This document shows positions 1 through 9,054 of a stretch of DNA of 64,000 nucleotides, piece by piece (position 1 is the first letter of the stretch; each line of letters opens with the position of its first letter). The DNA is from Streptomyces nitrosporeus (lineage in GTDB: Bacteria > Actinomycetota > Actinomycetes > Streptomycetales > Streptomycetaceae). The stretch lies in the NCBI RefSeq assembly GCF_008704555.1, contig NZ_CP023702.1, positions 1,550,001 through 1,614,000 of the forward strand, written 5' to 3'. The position numbers and the translations under genes are program-made. The notes below the pieces were generated by a model that did not search any database, was not told the DNA's origin, and saw only the letters and a list, made by a program, of their open reading frames with translations.

Positions 1-942
1 TGCGTCGCGGCCGGTTTCCCGTGGGAGGTGCTGACCATCTGCGACCCGGTCGGCAACACGCTGGCCAAGATCCCGCAGCCGCAGCTGGACGGCGCCCCCC
101 ACGCCAACGGCATCCCGCGCCCCGAACTGGCGAGGATCCTCGGCGAGGCGGCCGTCGCCGCCGGGGTGCCGATCCGCTTCGGTACGACGATCGAGGAGCT
201 GTCCGACGACGGCTCCGGGGTGGACGTCACCCTGTCCGACGGGTCGTCCTCCCGCTGGGACCTGGTCGTCGCCTTCGACGGCATCGGCTCGCCGCTGCGG
301 AACCGGCTCTACGGTGACCGCTTCACCCCCGAGTACACCGGTTTCGCCAACTGGCGGGTCACCGTGCCCCGGCTGCCCGAGGTCCAGGGCGTCGTGATCA
401 GCGTGGGCAGGACGTCCACCAAGGCGCTCCTCACCCCGATCACGGACGAGCTGATGTACCTGGCCGCCGTCACCGCCGAGGAGCCGGACTTCCGCCCGGA
501 CCCGGCGCGGGCGCACGAGCAGCTGAAGGAGCGGCTCGCCGCGTTCGGCGGGCCCGTCGCCCAGTCCCTGACGAACGTCACGGGACCGGAGGGCATCGTG
601 TACTCGCGGATCTCGCAGGTCACGGTGGAGGAGCCCTGGCACGTCGGCCGGGTCGTCCTCGCCGGTGACGCCGCGCACGCCAGCACCCCGAACCTCGCGC
701 AGGGTGCGGCGATGGCCGTGGAGGACGCGCTGGTCCTGGTCCGGACACTGGACTCCGAGGACGACGTGGCCTCCGCGCTCGCCGCCTGGGAGGCCCGTCG
801 GCGTCCCCGTGCCATGTTCGTTCAGAACCTGTCGCGGGCTCTCCTGAAGGAGGAGACGGGCAGCCCGACGACTCCCGAGGAGGACGAGCTCCTGAAGATC
901 GGCATGCCGGGCGCCGCCCATGTGCTGGTGAAGCCGTACTGA
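1..942 (+). CDS. FAD-dependent monooxygenase, C-terminal part (5' end outside window)
   Basis: This is the C-terminal 313 residues of a class A flavoprotein monooxygenase (PHBH/UbiH fold), which uses FAD and NAD(P)H to hydroxylate small, often aromatic, substrates in the cytoplasm. The frame is open from base 1, so the N-terminal Rossmann GxGxxG segment lies outside the window. Visible are the FAD-binding GDAAH motif near the end, followed by an N-L-A-Q-G-A-A-M-A-V-E-D-A helix, and a central VVAFDGIGSPLRNRL segment matching the usual DG motif. The family is usually 380-420 residues, so roughly a quarter is missing. The substrate cannot be told. It ends before an intrinsic terminator. Confidence 0.85.
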   Translation, partial: CVAAGFPWEVLTICDPVGNTLAKIPQPQLDGAPHANGIPRPELARILGEAAVAAGVPIRFGTTIEELSDDGSGVDVTLSDGSSSRWDLVVAFDGIGSPLRNRLYGDRFTPEYTGFANWRVTVPRLPEVQGVVISVGRTSTKALLTPITDELMYLAAVTAEEPDFRPDPARAHEQLKERLAAFGGPVAQSLTNVTGPEGIVYSRISQVTVEEPWHVGRVVLAGDAAHASTPNLAQGAAMAVEDALVLVRTLDSEDDVASALAAWEARRRPRAMFVQNLSRALLKEETGSPTTPEEDELLKIGMPGAAHVLVKPY

Positions 943-1042
943 CGTTCCTCCCTTCCGGGGGACGTCTTCCTTCCCCGGGCCGGCCGGGGGACCCGGGCTG
1001 TCCGGGGGAACCGGGCGGCCCGGGGACTCCGGGCGGCCGGGT

Positions 1043-1069
1043 GGGGCAGCCGTGCCGAACGGCTGCCCC
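1043..1069 (+). terminator. Stem-loop terminator after the monooxygenase
   Basis: Perfect 11-bp inverted repeat (GGGGCAGCCGT and its complement) around a 5-nt loop, about 100 bp after the monooxygenase stop. GC-rich hairpins without a strong U tract are the usual terminators in Streptomyces. The rest of the 943-1313 gap holds no gene I can support; it must contain the promoter of the ATPase gene at 1314. Confidence 0.6.
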
Positions 1070-1313
1070 GTTCTCGTCCGGGCGGCAGGGAGCGGTCTTC
1101 GGGGGCCGCGTGGTGTGACTCACAGGCACGGGATAAACGATCCGTGAGACCGTGGTGCCGAAGGTCCTGTTTGTACCGGTCGGCGGACCCTGTGTCCCCG
1201 CTGCCGCACTTCGTAGGGTTGAGGCAGGTAGTCCTGTTCCCGGTCCTCCTGGTGCGCCGGTCCCGGTGCGGCCGTACCGGACCAGCAGTGCCGGAACAGA
1301 GGTCCTGGACAGG

Positions 1314-1808
1314 ATGTCTCGCTCCCGAACGGAAACCGCCTTGCCGCCCGACTCCCCCACTCACCCGCCGTCGTCCTCGCCGGGCGCCTGGCGTATCGCG
1401 CTGCCCCATTCCACCGCGGCCGTGCCGATCGCCCGCGCCCTGGTCCGGACGGCGCTGGCGGACATCGACATGTCGGCGGACTGCGACACGGCCGAGCTGC
1501 TCACGGCGGAGCTGGTCGCCAACGCCGTGGAGCACACCGGGGGCGCGGGGCCGATCGAGCTGGTGGTGGAGCTGATGGCGACCGGCTGCCAGGTGGAGGT
1601 CCACGACCGTGATCCGGAGCCGCCCGGGGACCTGTCCCGGCCGGGCCCCGGCAGCGAGCCGGACCCCTGGCAGGAGCACGGCCGCGGACTGCTGCTGATC
1701 CGTACGCTCAGTTCCGCCTGCGGTCACCGCGCCACGGAGCACGGCAAGGCGGTGTGGTTCACGCTTCCGGCGATACCGGCCCAGCCGGGTCCGTCGCCGC
1801 GGAGCTGA
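1314..1808 (+). CDS. ATP-binding protein of the anti-sigma (RsbW/SpoIIAB-like) type
   Basis: 164-residue GHKL (HATPase_c_2) protein of the kind Streptomyces carries in dozens of copies. The family binds ATP and usually acts as a serine kinase or switch on anti-sigma antagonists. Seen here are an N-box-like ELVANAVEHT segment (about residues 65-75) and a G box, HGRGLLLI, near residue 125. I chose ATG 1314 because the open frame upstream back to 1152 looks non-coding and the ATP-binding fold starts soon after this ATG. The 3' end overlaps the convergent permease gene by 50 bp. The partner sigma or anti-sigma factor is not in the window. Confidence 0.8.
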   Translation: MSRSRTETALPPDSPTHPPSSSPGAWRIALPHSTAAVPIARALVRTALADIDMSADCDTAELLTAELVANAVEHTGGAGPIELVVELMATGCQVEVHDRDPEPPGDLSRPGPGSEPDPWQEHGRGLLLIRTLSSACGHRATEHGKAVWFTLPAIPAQPGPSPRS

Positions 1809-3240
1809 CCAGCCGCGACCTGCCGCGGCCGTAGCAGGAGTAGACGAGGGCGCCGACGGCCAGGAAGGCCGCGAACTGCACCCAGGTCGTCCAGCCCGTG
1901 CCGTACATCAGGTACACGCAGAAACCGACGCCCAGGACCGGGCTGACCGGGTACAGCGGTACCCGGAAGGAGCGCTTGAGCTCCGGGTTCCGGCGGCGCA
2001 GGGCGATCACCGCGATGTTCACCACGGCCATGGTCGCCAGCGTTCCGATCGTCGTCAGGTTGACGACGACGTCGAGGGAGGAGAACGCGGCCGGGAGCGC
2101 GAAGACGGCCGCCACGATCCAGGTGTTGGCCACCGGGGTGTGGGTGCGGGGCGAGACCCGCTCGAAGACCCGGGGGACCAGTCCGTCGCGGGACATCGAC
2201 ATCAGGATGCGGGTCTGCCCGTACATCACGGCGAGCACCACCGACGCGATCGCGACGACCGCGCCGAAGGCGATGACGCCGCCGCCGGCGGAGGAGCCGG
2301 TGACCTGGTCGACGACGAGGCTGAGCGCCGCCGGCTTGTCGGACACCGCGTCCGCGCCCAGGGCTCCGATGGCGCCGAGGGCGACGGCGCAGTAGAGCAG
2401 CGTGACGATCCCGATGCAGATCATGATCGCGATCGGGATGTTCCGGCGCGGGTTCCTGACCTCCTCGCCCGCGGTGGTGATGGCGTCGAAGCCGATGTAG
2501 GAGAAGAAGGCCACCGACGCGCCCGCGGTGACTCCGGCCATGCCGTGCGAGGCGAAGGGCGAGAGGTTGCCGTCCTCGAACGCGGTGAAGGCGACGGCGC
2601 AGAACGCGACGAGGATGCCGATCTTCAGGACGGCCATCGCGGCGGTGGCGCCCGCGCTCTCCCGGATGCCGCGTACCAGCAGGGTGGCGGCCATCATGAC
2701 CACCAGGACCGCGGGCAGGTTGATCACGCCCCCGTCGCCGGGTCCGGCCGAGAGCGCCGCGGGCACCTGCAGGCCGACGAGGCTGTCCAGCAGCTCGTTG
2801 ACGTACTGGCTCCAGCCGACGGCCACCGCGGAGACCGAGACGCCGTACTCCAGCAGCAGGCACCAGCCGACCAGGAAGGCGACGCGCTCGCCCAGGGTCG
2901 CGTAGGCGAAGGAGTAGGAGCTGCCGGACACCGGGATCGCGCCGCCGAGTTCGGCGAAGGAGAAGGCGGTGAAGACGCAGGTGATCGCCGCGAGGACGAA
3001 GGAGAGCACGACGGCGGGGCCCGCTTCGGCGACGCTGTCGGAGAGGCCGACGAAGATCCCGGTGCCGACGATGGCGCCGACCCCGAAGCAGACGAGCTGG
3101 AAGAGCCCCATCGTGCGTTTGAGGCCATGGCCTTCGAGGTCGGCGCCGGACTCGGCGAGCAGGAGCGCCGGGCTCTTGATCCGGGCCCCGGAGGGGGCGG
3201 GCGGGCGCGCGGCGCGGGGGGTGTGGGGGGCCGGGCTCAT
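1759..3240 (-). CDS. APC-family cationic amino acid permease
   Basis: 493-residue integral membrane transporter of the amino acid-polyamine-organocation superfamily, closest in appearance to the CAT/YfnA group. After a 30-residue proline-rich start comes the conserved first-helix motif GVGAIVGTGIFVG (about residue 55), then about twelve hydrophobic helices. It lies downstream of arcA and argF on the same strand, so arginine or ornithine transport is a reasonable inference. The start at 3240 follows a purine-rich GAAGAGA site; the frame stays open to 3612 but that extension is a proline/arginine repeat unlike protein. Its 3' end overlaps the convergent ATPase gene by 50 bp. A palindromic ArgR-like site lies about 380 bp upstream. 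Confidence 0.85.
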   Translation of the reverse strand: MSPAPHTPRAARPPAPSGARIKSPALLLAESGADLEGHGLKRTMGLFQLVCFGVGAIVGTGIFVGLSDSVAEAGPAVVLSFVLAAITCVFTAFSFAELGGAIPVSGSSYSFAYATLGERVAFLVGWCLLLEYGVSVSAVAVGWSQYVNELLDSLVGLQVPAALSAGPGDGGVINLPAVLVVMMAATLLVRGIRESAGATAAMAVLKIGILVAFCAVAFTAFEDGNLSPFASHGMAGVTAGASVAFFSYIGFDAITTAGEEVRNPRRNIPIAIMICIGIVTLLYCAVALGAIGALGADAVSDKPAALSLVVDQVTGSSAGGGVIAFGAVVAIASVVLAVMYGQTRILMSMSRDGLVPRVFERVSPRTHTPVANTWIVAAVFALPAAFSSLDVVVNLTTIGTLATMAVVNIAVIALRRRNPELKRSFRVPLYPVSPVLGVGFCVYLMYGTGWTTWVQFAAFLAVGALVYSCYGRGRSRLVSSAATDPAGPVSPEA

Positions 3241-3254
3241 GGGGGACGTTCTCT

Positions 3255-3560
3255 TCTCTGGTGGAGCGGGGCCGGCGGTCCGGGTGGGTGGTCCGGGGCC
3301 GGGAGCGGGGGCCGGAGGTCCGGGGCCGGGGGTGGTGGCGGCCGGATCCGGCGGACGGCTTCGTCGGGGATCGGGGATCGGGGTCTTCGGTGGACCGGAG
3401 GGCGGGCGGGTGGATGGATCGGGGGCTTCGGGTGGCCGGGGTCCAAAGGGCGGTCCGGGGCCGGCCGGACGCGGTCCGGAGTGGTCCGGGGCGGTCCGGA
3501 TGTGGGGGCCCGGACACACGGTGGGAGCCGGACGCACGACGGGGTCCGGGCGTGCGAGCC
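3255..3560. repeat. Low-complexity GGTCCGG-rich leader between argF and the permease
   Basis: About 300 bp made largely of irregular copies of short GGTCCGG, GGCCGGG and GGGGCCGG words with no coding character. It could form extensive hairpins in the permease leader RNA. The reading frame crossing it would give a proline/arginine-rich peptide that I do not believe is made. Irregular spacing rules out a CRISPR array. Confidence 0.55.
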
Positions 3561-3616
3561 CGGACCCCACCAAGTGGCTCCATGATAGCCACTTCCCTGC
3601 ATGCTCACCCAATCGA

Positions 3617-3632
3617 GTGCATGTTCATGCAC
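3617..3632. promoter_or_regulatory. Candidate ArgR operator (ARG box)
   Basis: Perfect inverted repeat GTGCATG-TT-CATGCAC, with a further TGCATGC half-site at 3598-3604. The TGCAT half-site matches what is known of Streptomyces ARG boxes. It lies between argF (ends 3676) and the permease (starts 3240), so it may control the permease by arginine. Confidence 0.55.
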
Positions 3633-3675
3633 CCGATCGTGCTCTCCCGGGCGCCCTCGCCGGGGGCGGCGGTAC

Positions 3676-4695
3676 TCAGGCGCCCGGCGTGCCGCCGTCC
3701 GCCACGGTCGCCACCATGACGGCCTTGATGGTGTGCATCCGGTTCTCGGCCTCGTCGAAGACGAGGGAGTGCGCGGACTCGAACACCTCGTCGGTGACCT
3801 CCAGCTCGGTCAGCCCGTGCCGTTCGTGGATCTCCCGGCCCACCTTCGTGCCGAGGTCGTGGAAGGCCGGGAGGCAGTGCAGGAACTTCACCGCGTCGTT
3901 GCCGGTGGCGCGCAGGACGTCCATGGTGACGGCGTACGGTGCGAGGGCGGCGATGCGCTCGTCCCACACGTCCTTGGGCTCGCCCATGGACACCCAGACG
4001 TCGGTGGCGACGAAGTCGGCGCCCCGGACGCCCTCGGCGACGTCCTCGGTGAGGGTGATCCGGGCTCCGCTGACGGCGGCCAGCTCGTGGGCCCGGTCCA
4101 CGATCCCCTGGTCCGGCCAGTAGGAGGACGGCGCGACGATCCGTACGTCCATGCCGAGCAGGGCACCGGTGACCAGGTAGGAGTTGCCCATGTTGAAGCG
4201 GGCGTCGCCGAGGTAGGCGAAGGCGGTCTCCTCCAGCGGCTTCTCACTGTGCTCGGTCATCGTCAGCACGTCGGCGAGCATCTGCGTGGGGTGCCAGTCG
4301 TCGGTGAGCCCGTTGAAGACGGGGACGCCGCCGTACGCCGCGAGCTCCTCCACCACCTGCTGGCTGTCACCGCGGTACTCGATGCCGTCGAACATCCGGC
4401 CCAGCACCCGGGCGGTGTCCCGCACCGACTCCTTGTGCCCCATCTGGGAGCCCGAGGGGTCGAGGTAGGTGGTGGAGGCGCCCTGGTCGGCGGCGGCCAC
4501 TTCGAAGGCGCACCGGGTGCGGGTCGAGGTCTTCTCGAAGATCAGCGCGATGTTCTTGCCGCGCAGCCGCTGCACCTCGCGGCCCGCCTTCTTGGCCGCC
4601 TTGAGCTCGGCGGCCAGGGTGACCAGGCTGCGGAATTCCCCGGCCGTGAAGTCCAGCTCCTTGAGGAAGTGGCGGCCTGCGAGGTCTGTGGCCAT
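3676..4695 (-). CDS. argF: Ornithine carbamoyltransferase
   Basis: 339-residue cytoplasmic enzyme that joins carbamoyl phosphate and ornithine to citrulline, or runs backwards in the arginine deiminase pathway. Diagnostic motifs are all present: carbamoyl-phosphate STRT (57-60), HPTQ (135-138) and HCLP (about 277). The length is normal and the start at 4695 opens directly into [16 protein letters not shown]. It follows arcA by 194 bp on the same strand, so the pair could convert arginine to citrulline to ornithine plus carbamoyl phosphate; no carbamate kinase gene is in the window. A catabolic (arcB) role is therefore as likely as a biosynthetic one. ArgR-like sequence precedes it. Confidence 0.95.
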   Translation of the reverse strand: MATDLAGRHFLKELDFTAGEFRSLVTLAAELKAAKKAGREVQRLRGKNIALIFEKTSTRTRCAFEVAAADQGASTTYLDPSGSQMGHKESVRDTARVLGRMFDGIEYRGDSQQVVEELAAYGGVPVFNGLTDDWHPTQMLADVLTMTEHSEKPLEETAFAYLGDARFNMGNSYLVTGALLGMDVRIVAPSSYWPDQGIVDRAHELAAVSGARITLTEDVAEGVRGADFVATDVWVSMGEPKDVWDERIAALAPYAVTMDVLRATGNDAVKFLHCLPAFHDLGTKVGREIHERHGLTELEVTDEVFESAHSLVFDEAENRMHTIKAVMVATVADGGTPGA

Positions 4696-4743
4696 GGTGA
4701 CTGCTCCTGGTCGGACGGCGCATACAACGAGTAATCCTGGAAG

Positions 4744-4771
4744 TGTATACGCAAGTATGCATCGCTATACA
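4744..4771. promoter_or_regulatory. Dyad in the arcA-argF gap, possible ArgR site
   Basis: TGTATA and TATACA (16 bp apart) flank an AT-rich core containing TATGCAT, an unusually AT-rich island for this DNA. It lies about 50-75 bp upstream of the argF start. The match to an ARG box is weaker than that at 3617; it may also hold the argF promoter. Confidence 0.4.
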
Positions 4772-4889
4772 GCCGACCCCCTTTCGATCGCACGCCTGTC
4801 CACTCACACCGTCGTTCGACACTCCGTCCGTCGCTCCGCGGGGACGGGCGGCCCCGCCGCTCCGCGGGAGCGGGTGTCCGGAGCGTGGG

Positions 4890-6122
4890 TCACACCGGGT
4901 CGCGTACGACGGGGCAGCTCATACAGCGCGGCCCGCCCCTGCCTCTGCCCAGTTCGCTGCCCTGGATCTCCAGGACCTCGATGCCCTCCCGGCGCAGGTG
5001 GCCGTTGGTGGTGGCGTTCCGCTCGTACGCGACGACGACGCCCGGTTCCACCGCCAGCACGTTGCAGCCGTCGTCCCACTGCTCGCGTTCCGCGGCGTGG
5101 ACGTCCTGGGTGGCGGTGAGGACGCGGATGGAGTCCAGGCCGAGCGCGGCGGCCACGGCCCGGTGCATGTGCTCGGGCGGGTGGTCGGTGACCTTCAGTT
5201 CCCGGGGGCCGCCACCCGGCTCGATCGTGTAGGAGCGGAGCATGCCGAGCCCGGCGTACTGGGTGAACGTGTCGTGGTCGATCATCGTCATCACCGTGTC
5301 GAGGTGCATGAACGCGCGCCTCTTGGGCATGTCCAGGGCCACGATCGTCCGCGCCGACCCGGCGTCGAAGAGGCCCCTGGCCAGCATCTCCACGGCTTGC
5401 GGGGTGGTACGTTCGCTCATTCCGATGAGGACGGCGCCCCGGCCGATGACGAGGACGTCGCCGCCCTCGATGGTGGACGGGTAGTCGTTCTGGCCCTGCG
5501 ACCAGTGGTGGAAGACACCCGCCTCCGGTCCGGTGAACAGCGGGTGGTGGCGGTAGACCGCCTCGAAGTGGACGGTCTCGCGCCGCCTGGCCGGCCGGCT
5601 CATCGCGTTGATGGACACACCGTCGTAGATCCAGGCGGAGGTGTCCCGGGTGAACAGGTGGTTGGGCAGCGGATCGAGCAGGAAACCGTCCAGGTCCATG
5701 ACGTGGAACCGGACGGAGGTCGGCTCGGGATACCGCTCCAGGAACTCCCGCTTCGTCATCCCTCCGACGAGCGCCTCGGCCAGTTCGTCCGAGGGCAGGG
5801 CCTCGAACACGGCGCGCAGGTGCTCGGTGGCGAGCGGGCCGTACTCCTTCTCGTCGAAGACCCGGTCGAGCACGAGCCGCCGCGCCACCGGGATGTCCAG
5901 CGACTCGCGGAGCAGGTCGCCGAAGAGGTGGACCTCCACGCCCCTCTCCCGCAGCACCCGGGCGAAGCCGTCGTGCTCCTCCTTGGCCCGGCGCACCCAC
6001 AGCACGTCGTCGAAGAGCAGGGCGTCCTTGTTGCTGGGGGTGAGCCGCTTGAGCTCCAGGCCGGGGCGGTGCAGGATGACGCGGCGCAGCCGCCCGGCCT
6101 CTGAGTCGACATGGAATCCCAT
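4890..6122 (-). CDS. arcA: Arginine deiminase
   Basis: 410-residue guanidino-group-modifying enzyme that hydrolyses arginine to citrulline and ammonia. Family signatures visible are FTRDTS (substrate loop), [12 protein letters not shown] (catalytic His region) and the C-terminal CMSCP with the nucleophilic cysteine. The start at 6122 is set by GAGGA seven bases upstream; the longer frame to 6356 is not needed, since the family is about 410 residues. It is transcribed towards argF and the permease, giving a compact arginine-breakdown block without carbamate kinase. In aerobes this route may supply energy, ammonia or acid resistance during oxygen limitation; that role is inference. Confidence 0.95.
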   Translation of the reverse strand: MGFHVDSEAGRLRRVILHRPGLELKRLTPSNKDALLFDDVLWVRRAKEEHDGFARVLRERGVEVHLFGDLLRESLDIPVARRLVLDRVFDEKEYGPLATEHLRAVFEALPSDELAEALVGGMTKREFLERYPEPTSVRFHVMDLDGFLLDPLPNHLFTRDTSAWIYDGVSINAMSRPARRRETVHFEAVYRHHPLFTGPEAGVFHHWSQGQNDYPSTIEGGDVLVIGRGAVLIGMSERTTPQAVEMLARGLFDAGSARTIVALDMPKRRAFMHLDTVMTMIDHDTFTQYAGLGMLRSYTIEPGGGPRELKVTDHPPEHMHRAVAAALGLDSIRVLTATQDVHAAEREQWDDGCNVLAVEPGVVVAYERNATTNGHLRREGIEVLEIQGSELGRGRGGPRCMSCPVVRDPV

Positions 6123-6291
6123 GCCTTCATCCTCACCGGGGAAGGCGCCGTTCATCCCGCGGACCGCCTGCGGATCGGGGCCTGTCGGGCGGGCCCGGAC
6201 CGGACGGGCCCTGCGACGCCCCCCGTCCCGGGCCCCGGGCGCCGCCGGCGCTCCCGCACGGTGTCCGTGGGCGGGGAGCGCCGGGCCGTTC

Positions 6292-9054
6292 TCACAGCCT
6301 GGGGTCGACCGGCTCCGATTCCAGGGCCAGCACCGCGAAGACCGCCTCGTGGACACGCCACAGCGGTTCCCCTTCGGCGAGCCGGTCCAGCGCCTCCAGG
6401 CCGAGGGCGTACTCGCGGAGCGCGAGCGACCGTTTGTGGCCCAGGAAGCGGGAGCGCAGCCGCTCCAGGTTGTCCGGACGGGTGTACTCCGGACCGTAGA
6501 TGATCCGCAGGTACTCCCGGCCGCGCACCTTGACGCCCGGCTGGACGAGCCGGCCCTTCGGGTCCCGGACGAGGGAGCCGAGCGGTTTGACGACCATGCC
6601 CTCGCCGCCGCGGCCCGTCATCTCCAGCCACCAGTCGATGCCGGAGCGGACCGACGCCTCGTCCCCGGTGTCGACGACCAGGCGCCGGGTGGCCTGGAGG
6701 AGTCCGGTCGGGTCGTGCTCGACGAGCCGGTCCAGCCAGGCCAGCTGCTCGTCGTGCGGCACGGCGGCGAGCGAACGGCCCCGCACCGCGAGTATCTGGA
6801 ACGGTGCGAGCCGCACCCCGTCGAGCCCTTCGGTGCTCCAGCAGTAGCGGCGGTACGCCTCGGTGAAGGCTGCCGCGTCCTCGGCCCGTTCCCGCTGCCG
6901 GTCCTCCAGGGGGCCGACGTCCGCACCGCGGGCCCGCGCCGCGGCGAGGGCCTCCCGGGCTGCGGGCAGCACCGCGCCGGAAGCGGCCCCGACGGCCGCG
7001 TACTGCGAGCGCAGCAGCCCCGACGCCTTGAGGGACCACGGCATCATCTCGGCGTCGAGCAGGACCCAGTCGGTGTCCCACTCCTCCCACAGCCCGGCGG
7101 CCGTGACGGCCCTGCGCAGCCGGTCGAGCACCGCCTCGGTGAGCGCCCGGTCGTCCAGGAAGGGGCGGCCGGTACGGGTGTGCAGGGCGCCGGTGGGGCC
7201 TTCCCCGCTGCCGGAGGCGTGGGAGGCGCCCCCGACGCCGAACCGCTCGCGGGCGACGTCCGCGTCACGGCAGACGAGCGCGACCGCGCGGGAGCCCATG
7301 TGCTTCTCCTCGCACACGACGGTGGTCACACCGTCGGCCCGGTACCGCTCGAACGCCTCCGCGGGGTGCTCCAGATAGCCCTCCTCCCGCGAGGTGTCGA
7401 CCGGTGCCATGGTGGGCGGGAGATAGGCGAGCAGCCGCGGGTCCACCGCGAACCGGCTCATCACCTCCAGCGCCGCCGCGGCGTTCTCCTCGCGCACCGC
7501 GACCCGGCCCATCTGCCGGGTTTCCACCACCCGGCGGCCCTGTACGTCGGCGAGGTCCAGCGGGCGGCCCTCCCGGCCCCCGGGCGCCTCGGTGGCCAGC
7601 GGCTTCACCGGCTCGTACCAGACCCGCTCGGCCGGCACGTCGACGATCTCGCGCTCCGGCCAGCGCAGTGCGGTCATCTTCCCGCCGAAGACGGCGCCGG
7701 TGTCCAGGCAGAGGGTGTTGTTGACCCAGGAAGTGGTGGGCACGGGGGTGTGGCCGTAGACCACGGCGGCGCGGCCCCGGTACTCCTCGGCCCACGGGTA
7801 GCGCACGGGCAGGCCGAACTCGTCGGTCTCCCCGGTCGTGTCGCCGTACAGGGCGTGCGAGCGGACCCGGCCGGAGGTGCGGCCGTGGTACTTCTCGGGC
7901 AGCCCGGCGTGGCAGACCACCAGCCTGCCCTCGTCGAGGACGTAGTGGCTGACCAGGCCGTCGATGAACTCCGCGACCCGGGTGCGGAACTCCGGGTCCC
8001 GGGCGTCCTCCCGGTCCAGCTGCTCGACGGTCTCGGCGAGCCCGTGGGTGTGCTGGACCTTTCGCCCCTTGAGATAACGGCCGAGCTTGTTCTCGTGGTT
8101 GCCGGGGACGCACAGGGCGTTGCCCCCGGCCACCATGGACATCACCCGGCGCAGCACGCCCGGGCTGTCCGGGCCCCGGTCGACGAGGTCGCCGACGAAG
8201 ACGGCGGTACGCCCCTCGGGGTGCGCGCCGTCCTCGTACCCCAGCTTGCCGAGCAGTGTCTCCAGCTCGGAGGCGCAGCCGTGGATGTCACCGATGATGT
8301 CGAACGGGCCGGTGAGGTGGCGGAGGTCGTTGTAGCGGCGCTCCAGGACGATCTCCGCACCGGCCACCTCCTCCTCGCTGCGCAGGACGTGCACCTTGCG
8401 GAAGCCCTCACGCTCCAGGCCCCGCAGCGAACGGCGCAGCTCACGGCGGTGGCGCTGGACTACATGGCGGGGCATGCCGGCGCGGTCGGGGCGCAGCGCG
8501 TTGCGTGCCAGGCAGACCTCCTCCGGCAGGTCCAGCACGATGGCGATGGGCAGCACGTCGTACTGCCTGGCCAGCTGGACGAGCTGTCTGCGGCTCTCGG
8601 GCTGGACGTTGGTGGCGTCGACGACGGTCAGCCGTCCGGCCTCCAGGCGTTTGCCCGCGATGTAGTGCAGCACGTCGAAGGCGTCGCGGCTGGCGCTCTG
8701 GTCGTTCTCGTCGTCGGCGACCAGGCCGCGGCAGAAGTCCGAGGAGATGACCTCGGTGGGCCTGAAGTGCTCACGGGCGAAGGTGGACTTGCCGGAGCCG
8801 GTGGCACCGATGAGGACGACGAGGGAGAGGTCGGTCACCGGCAGCGTGCGCGGACCTCCGCGCGCGCCGCCGCCATCGGACGCCGTACCGCGGCCGCCCG
8901 CGTGCCCACCGGACGCGGGGGCGTCAGGTGCGGGGGATGCGGGGGCGTCAGGTGCGGGGGATGCGGGGGCGTCAGGTGCGGGGGCGGCGGATGCGGGAGC
9001 GCCGGTCGTGGAGTCATCGGCCATGGGGGTGCCGGTCATGCGGTTGTCGGTCAT
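6292..9054 (-). CDS. pnkp: Polynucleotide kinase-phosphatase-ligase (Pnkp) of bacterial RNA repair
   Basis: 920-residue three-domain repair enzyme. Known Pnkp heals broken RNA ends: the N-terminal kinase phosphorylates the 5' end, the middle metallophosphatase removes 2',3'-cyclic phosphate, and the C-terminal adenylyltransferase seals with Hen1. Seen: P-loop GATGSGKST (83-91); calcineurin-type motifs DIHG (256-259), GDLVDRG (288-294), GNHE (318-321) and GHTP (434-437); ligase motif I lysine in EEKHMG (Lys584). The N-terminal 72 residues are extra and low complexity, with three PAPDAPAS repeats. The start ATG overlaps the hen1 stop (ATGA), so the two are translationally coupled. Usual family length is about 870. 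Confidence 0.95.
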   Translation of the reverse strand: MTDNRMTGTPMADDSTTGAPASAAPAPDAPASPAPDAPASPAPDAPASGGHAGGRGTASDGGGARGGPRTLPVTDLSLVVLIGATGSGKSTFAREHFRPTEVISSDFCRGLVADDENDQSASRDAFDVLHYIAGKRLEAGRLTVVDATNVQPESRRQLVQLARQYDVLPIAIVLDLPEEVCLARNALRPDRAGMPRHVVQRHRRELRRSLRGLEREGFRKVHVLRSEEEVAGAEIVLERRYNDLRHLTGPFDIIGDIHGCASELETLLGKLGYEDGAHPEGRTAVFVGDLVDRGPDSPGVLRRVMSMVAGGNALCVPGNHENKLGRYLKGRKVQHTHGLAETVEQLDREDARDPEFRTRVAEFIDGLVSHYVLDEGRLVVCHAGLPEKYHGRTSGRVRSHALYGDTTGETDEFGLPVRYPWAEEYRGRAAVVYGHTPVPTTSWVNNTLCLDTGAVFGGKMTALRWPEREIVDVPAERVWYEPVKPLATEAPGGREGRPLDLADVQGRRVVETRQMGRVAVREENAAAALEVMSRFAVDPRLLAYLPPTMAPVDTSREEGYLEHPAEAFERYRADGVTTVVCEEKHMGSRAVALVCRDADVARERFGVGGASHASGSGEGPTGALHTRTGRPFLDDRALTEAVLDRLRRAVTAAGLWEEWDTDWVLLDAEMMPWSLKASGLLRSQYAAVGAASGAVLPAAREALAAARARGADVGPLEDRQRERAEDAAAFTEAYRRYCWSTEGLDGVRLAPFQILAVRGRSLAAVPHDEQLAWLDRLVEHDPTGLLQATRRLVVDTGDEASVRSGIDWWLEMTGRGGEGMVVKPLGSLVRDPKGRLVQPGVKVRGREYLRIIYGPEYTRPDNLERLRSRFLGHKRSLALREYALGLEALDRLAEGEPLWRVHEAVFAVLALESEPVDPRL
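8915..8986. repeat. 24-bp tandem repeat (3 copies) inside pnkp
   Basis: Three head-to-tail copies of a 24-bp unit, the third ending slightly differently. Being in phase, they encode the PAPDAPAS repeats of the Pnkp N-terminal linker, and copy number probably varies between strains. Confidence 0.8.

Noticed and set aside
3237..3632. Proline-rich protein upstream of the permease
   Set aside because: It follows the low-complexity GGTCCGG repeats and has no start signal or conserved phrase.
8915..8986. Tandem repeat as a CRISPR array
   Set aside because: Units are head-to-tail with no spacers and are in phase within pnkp.
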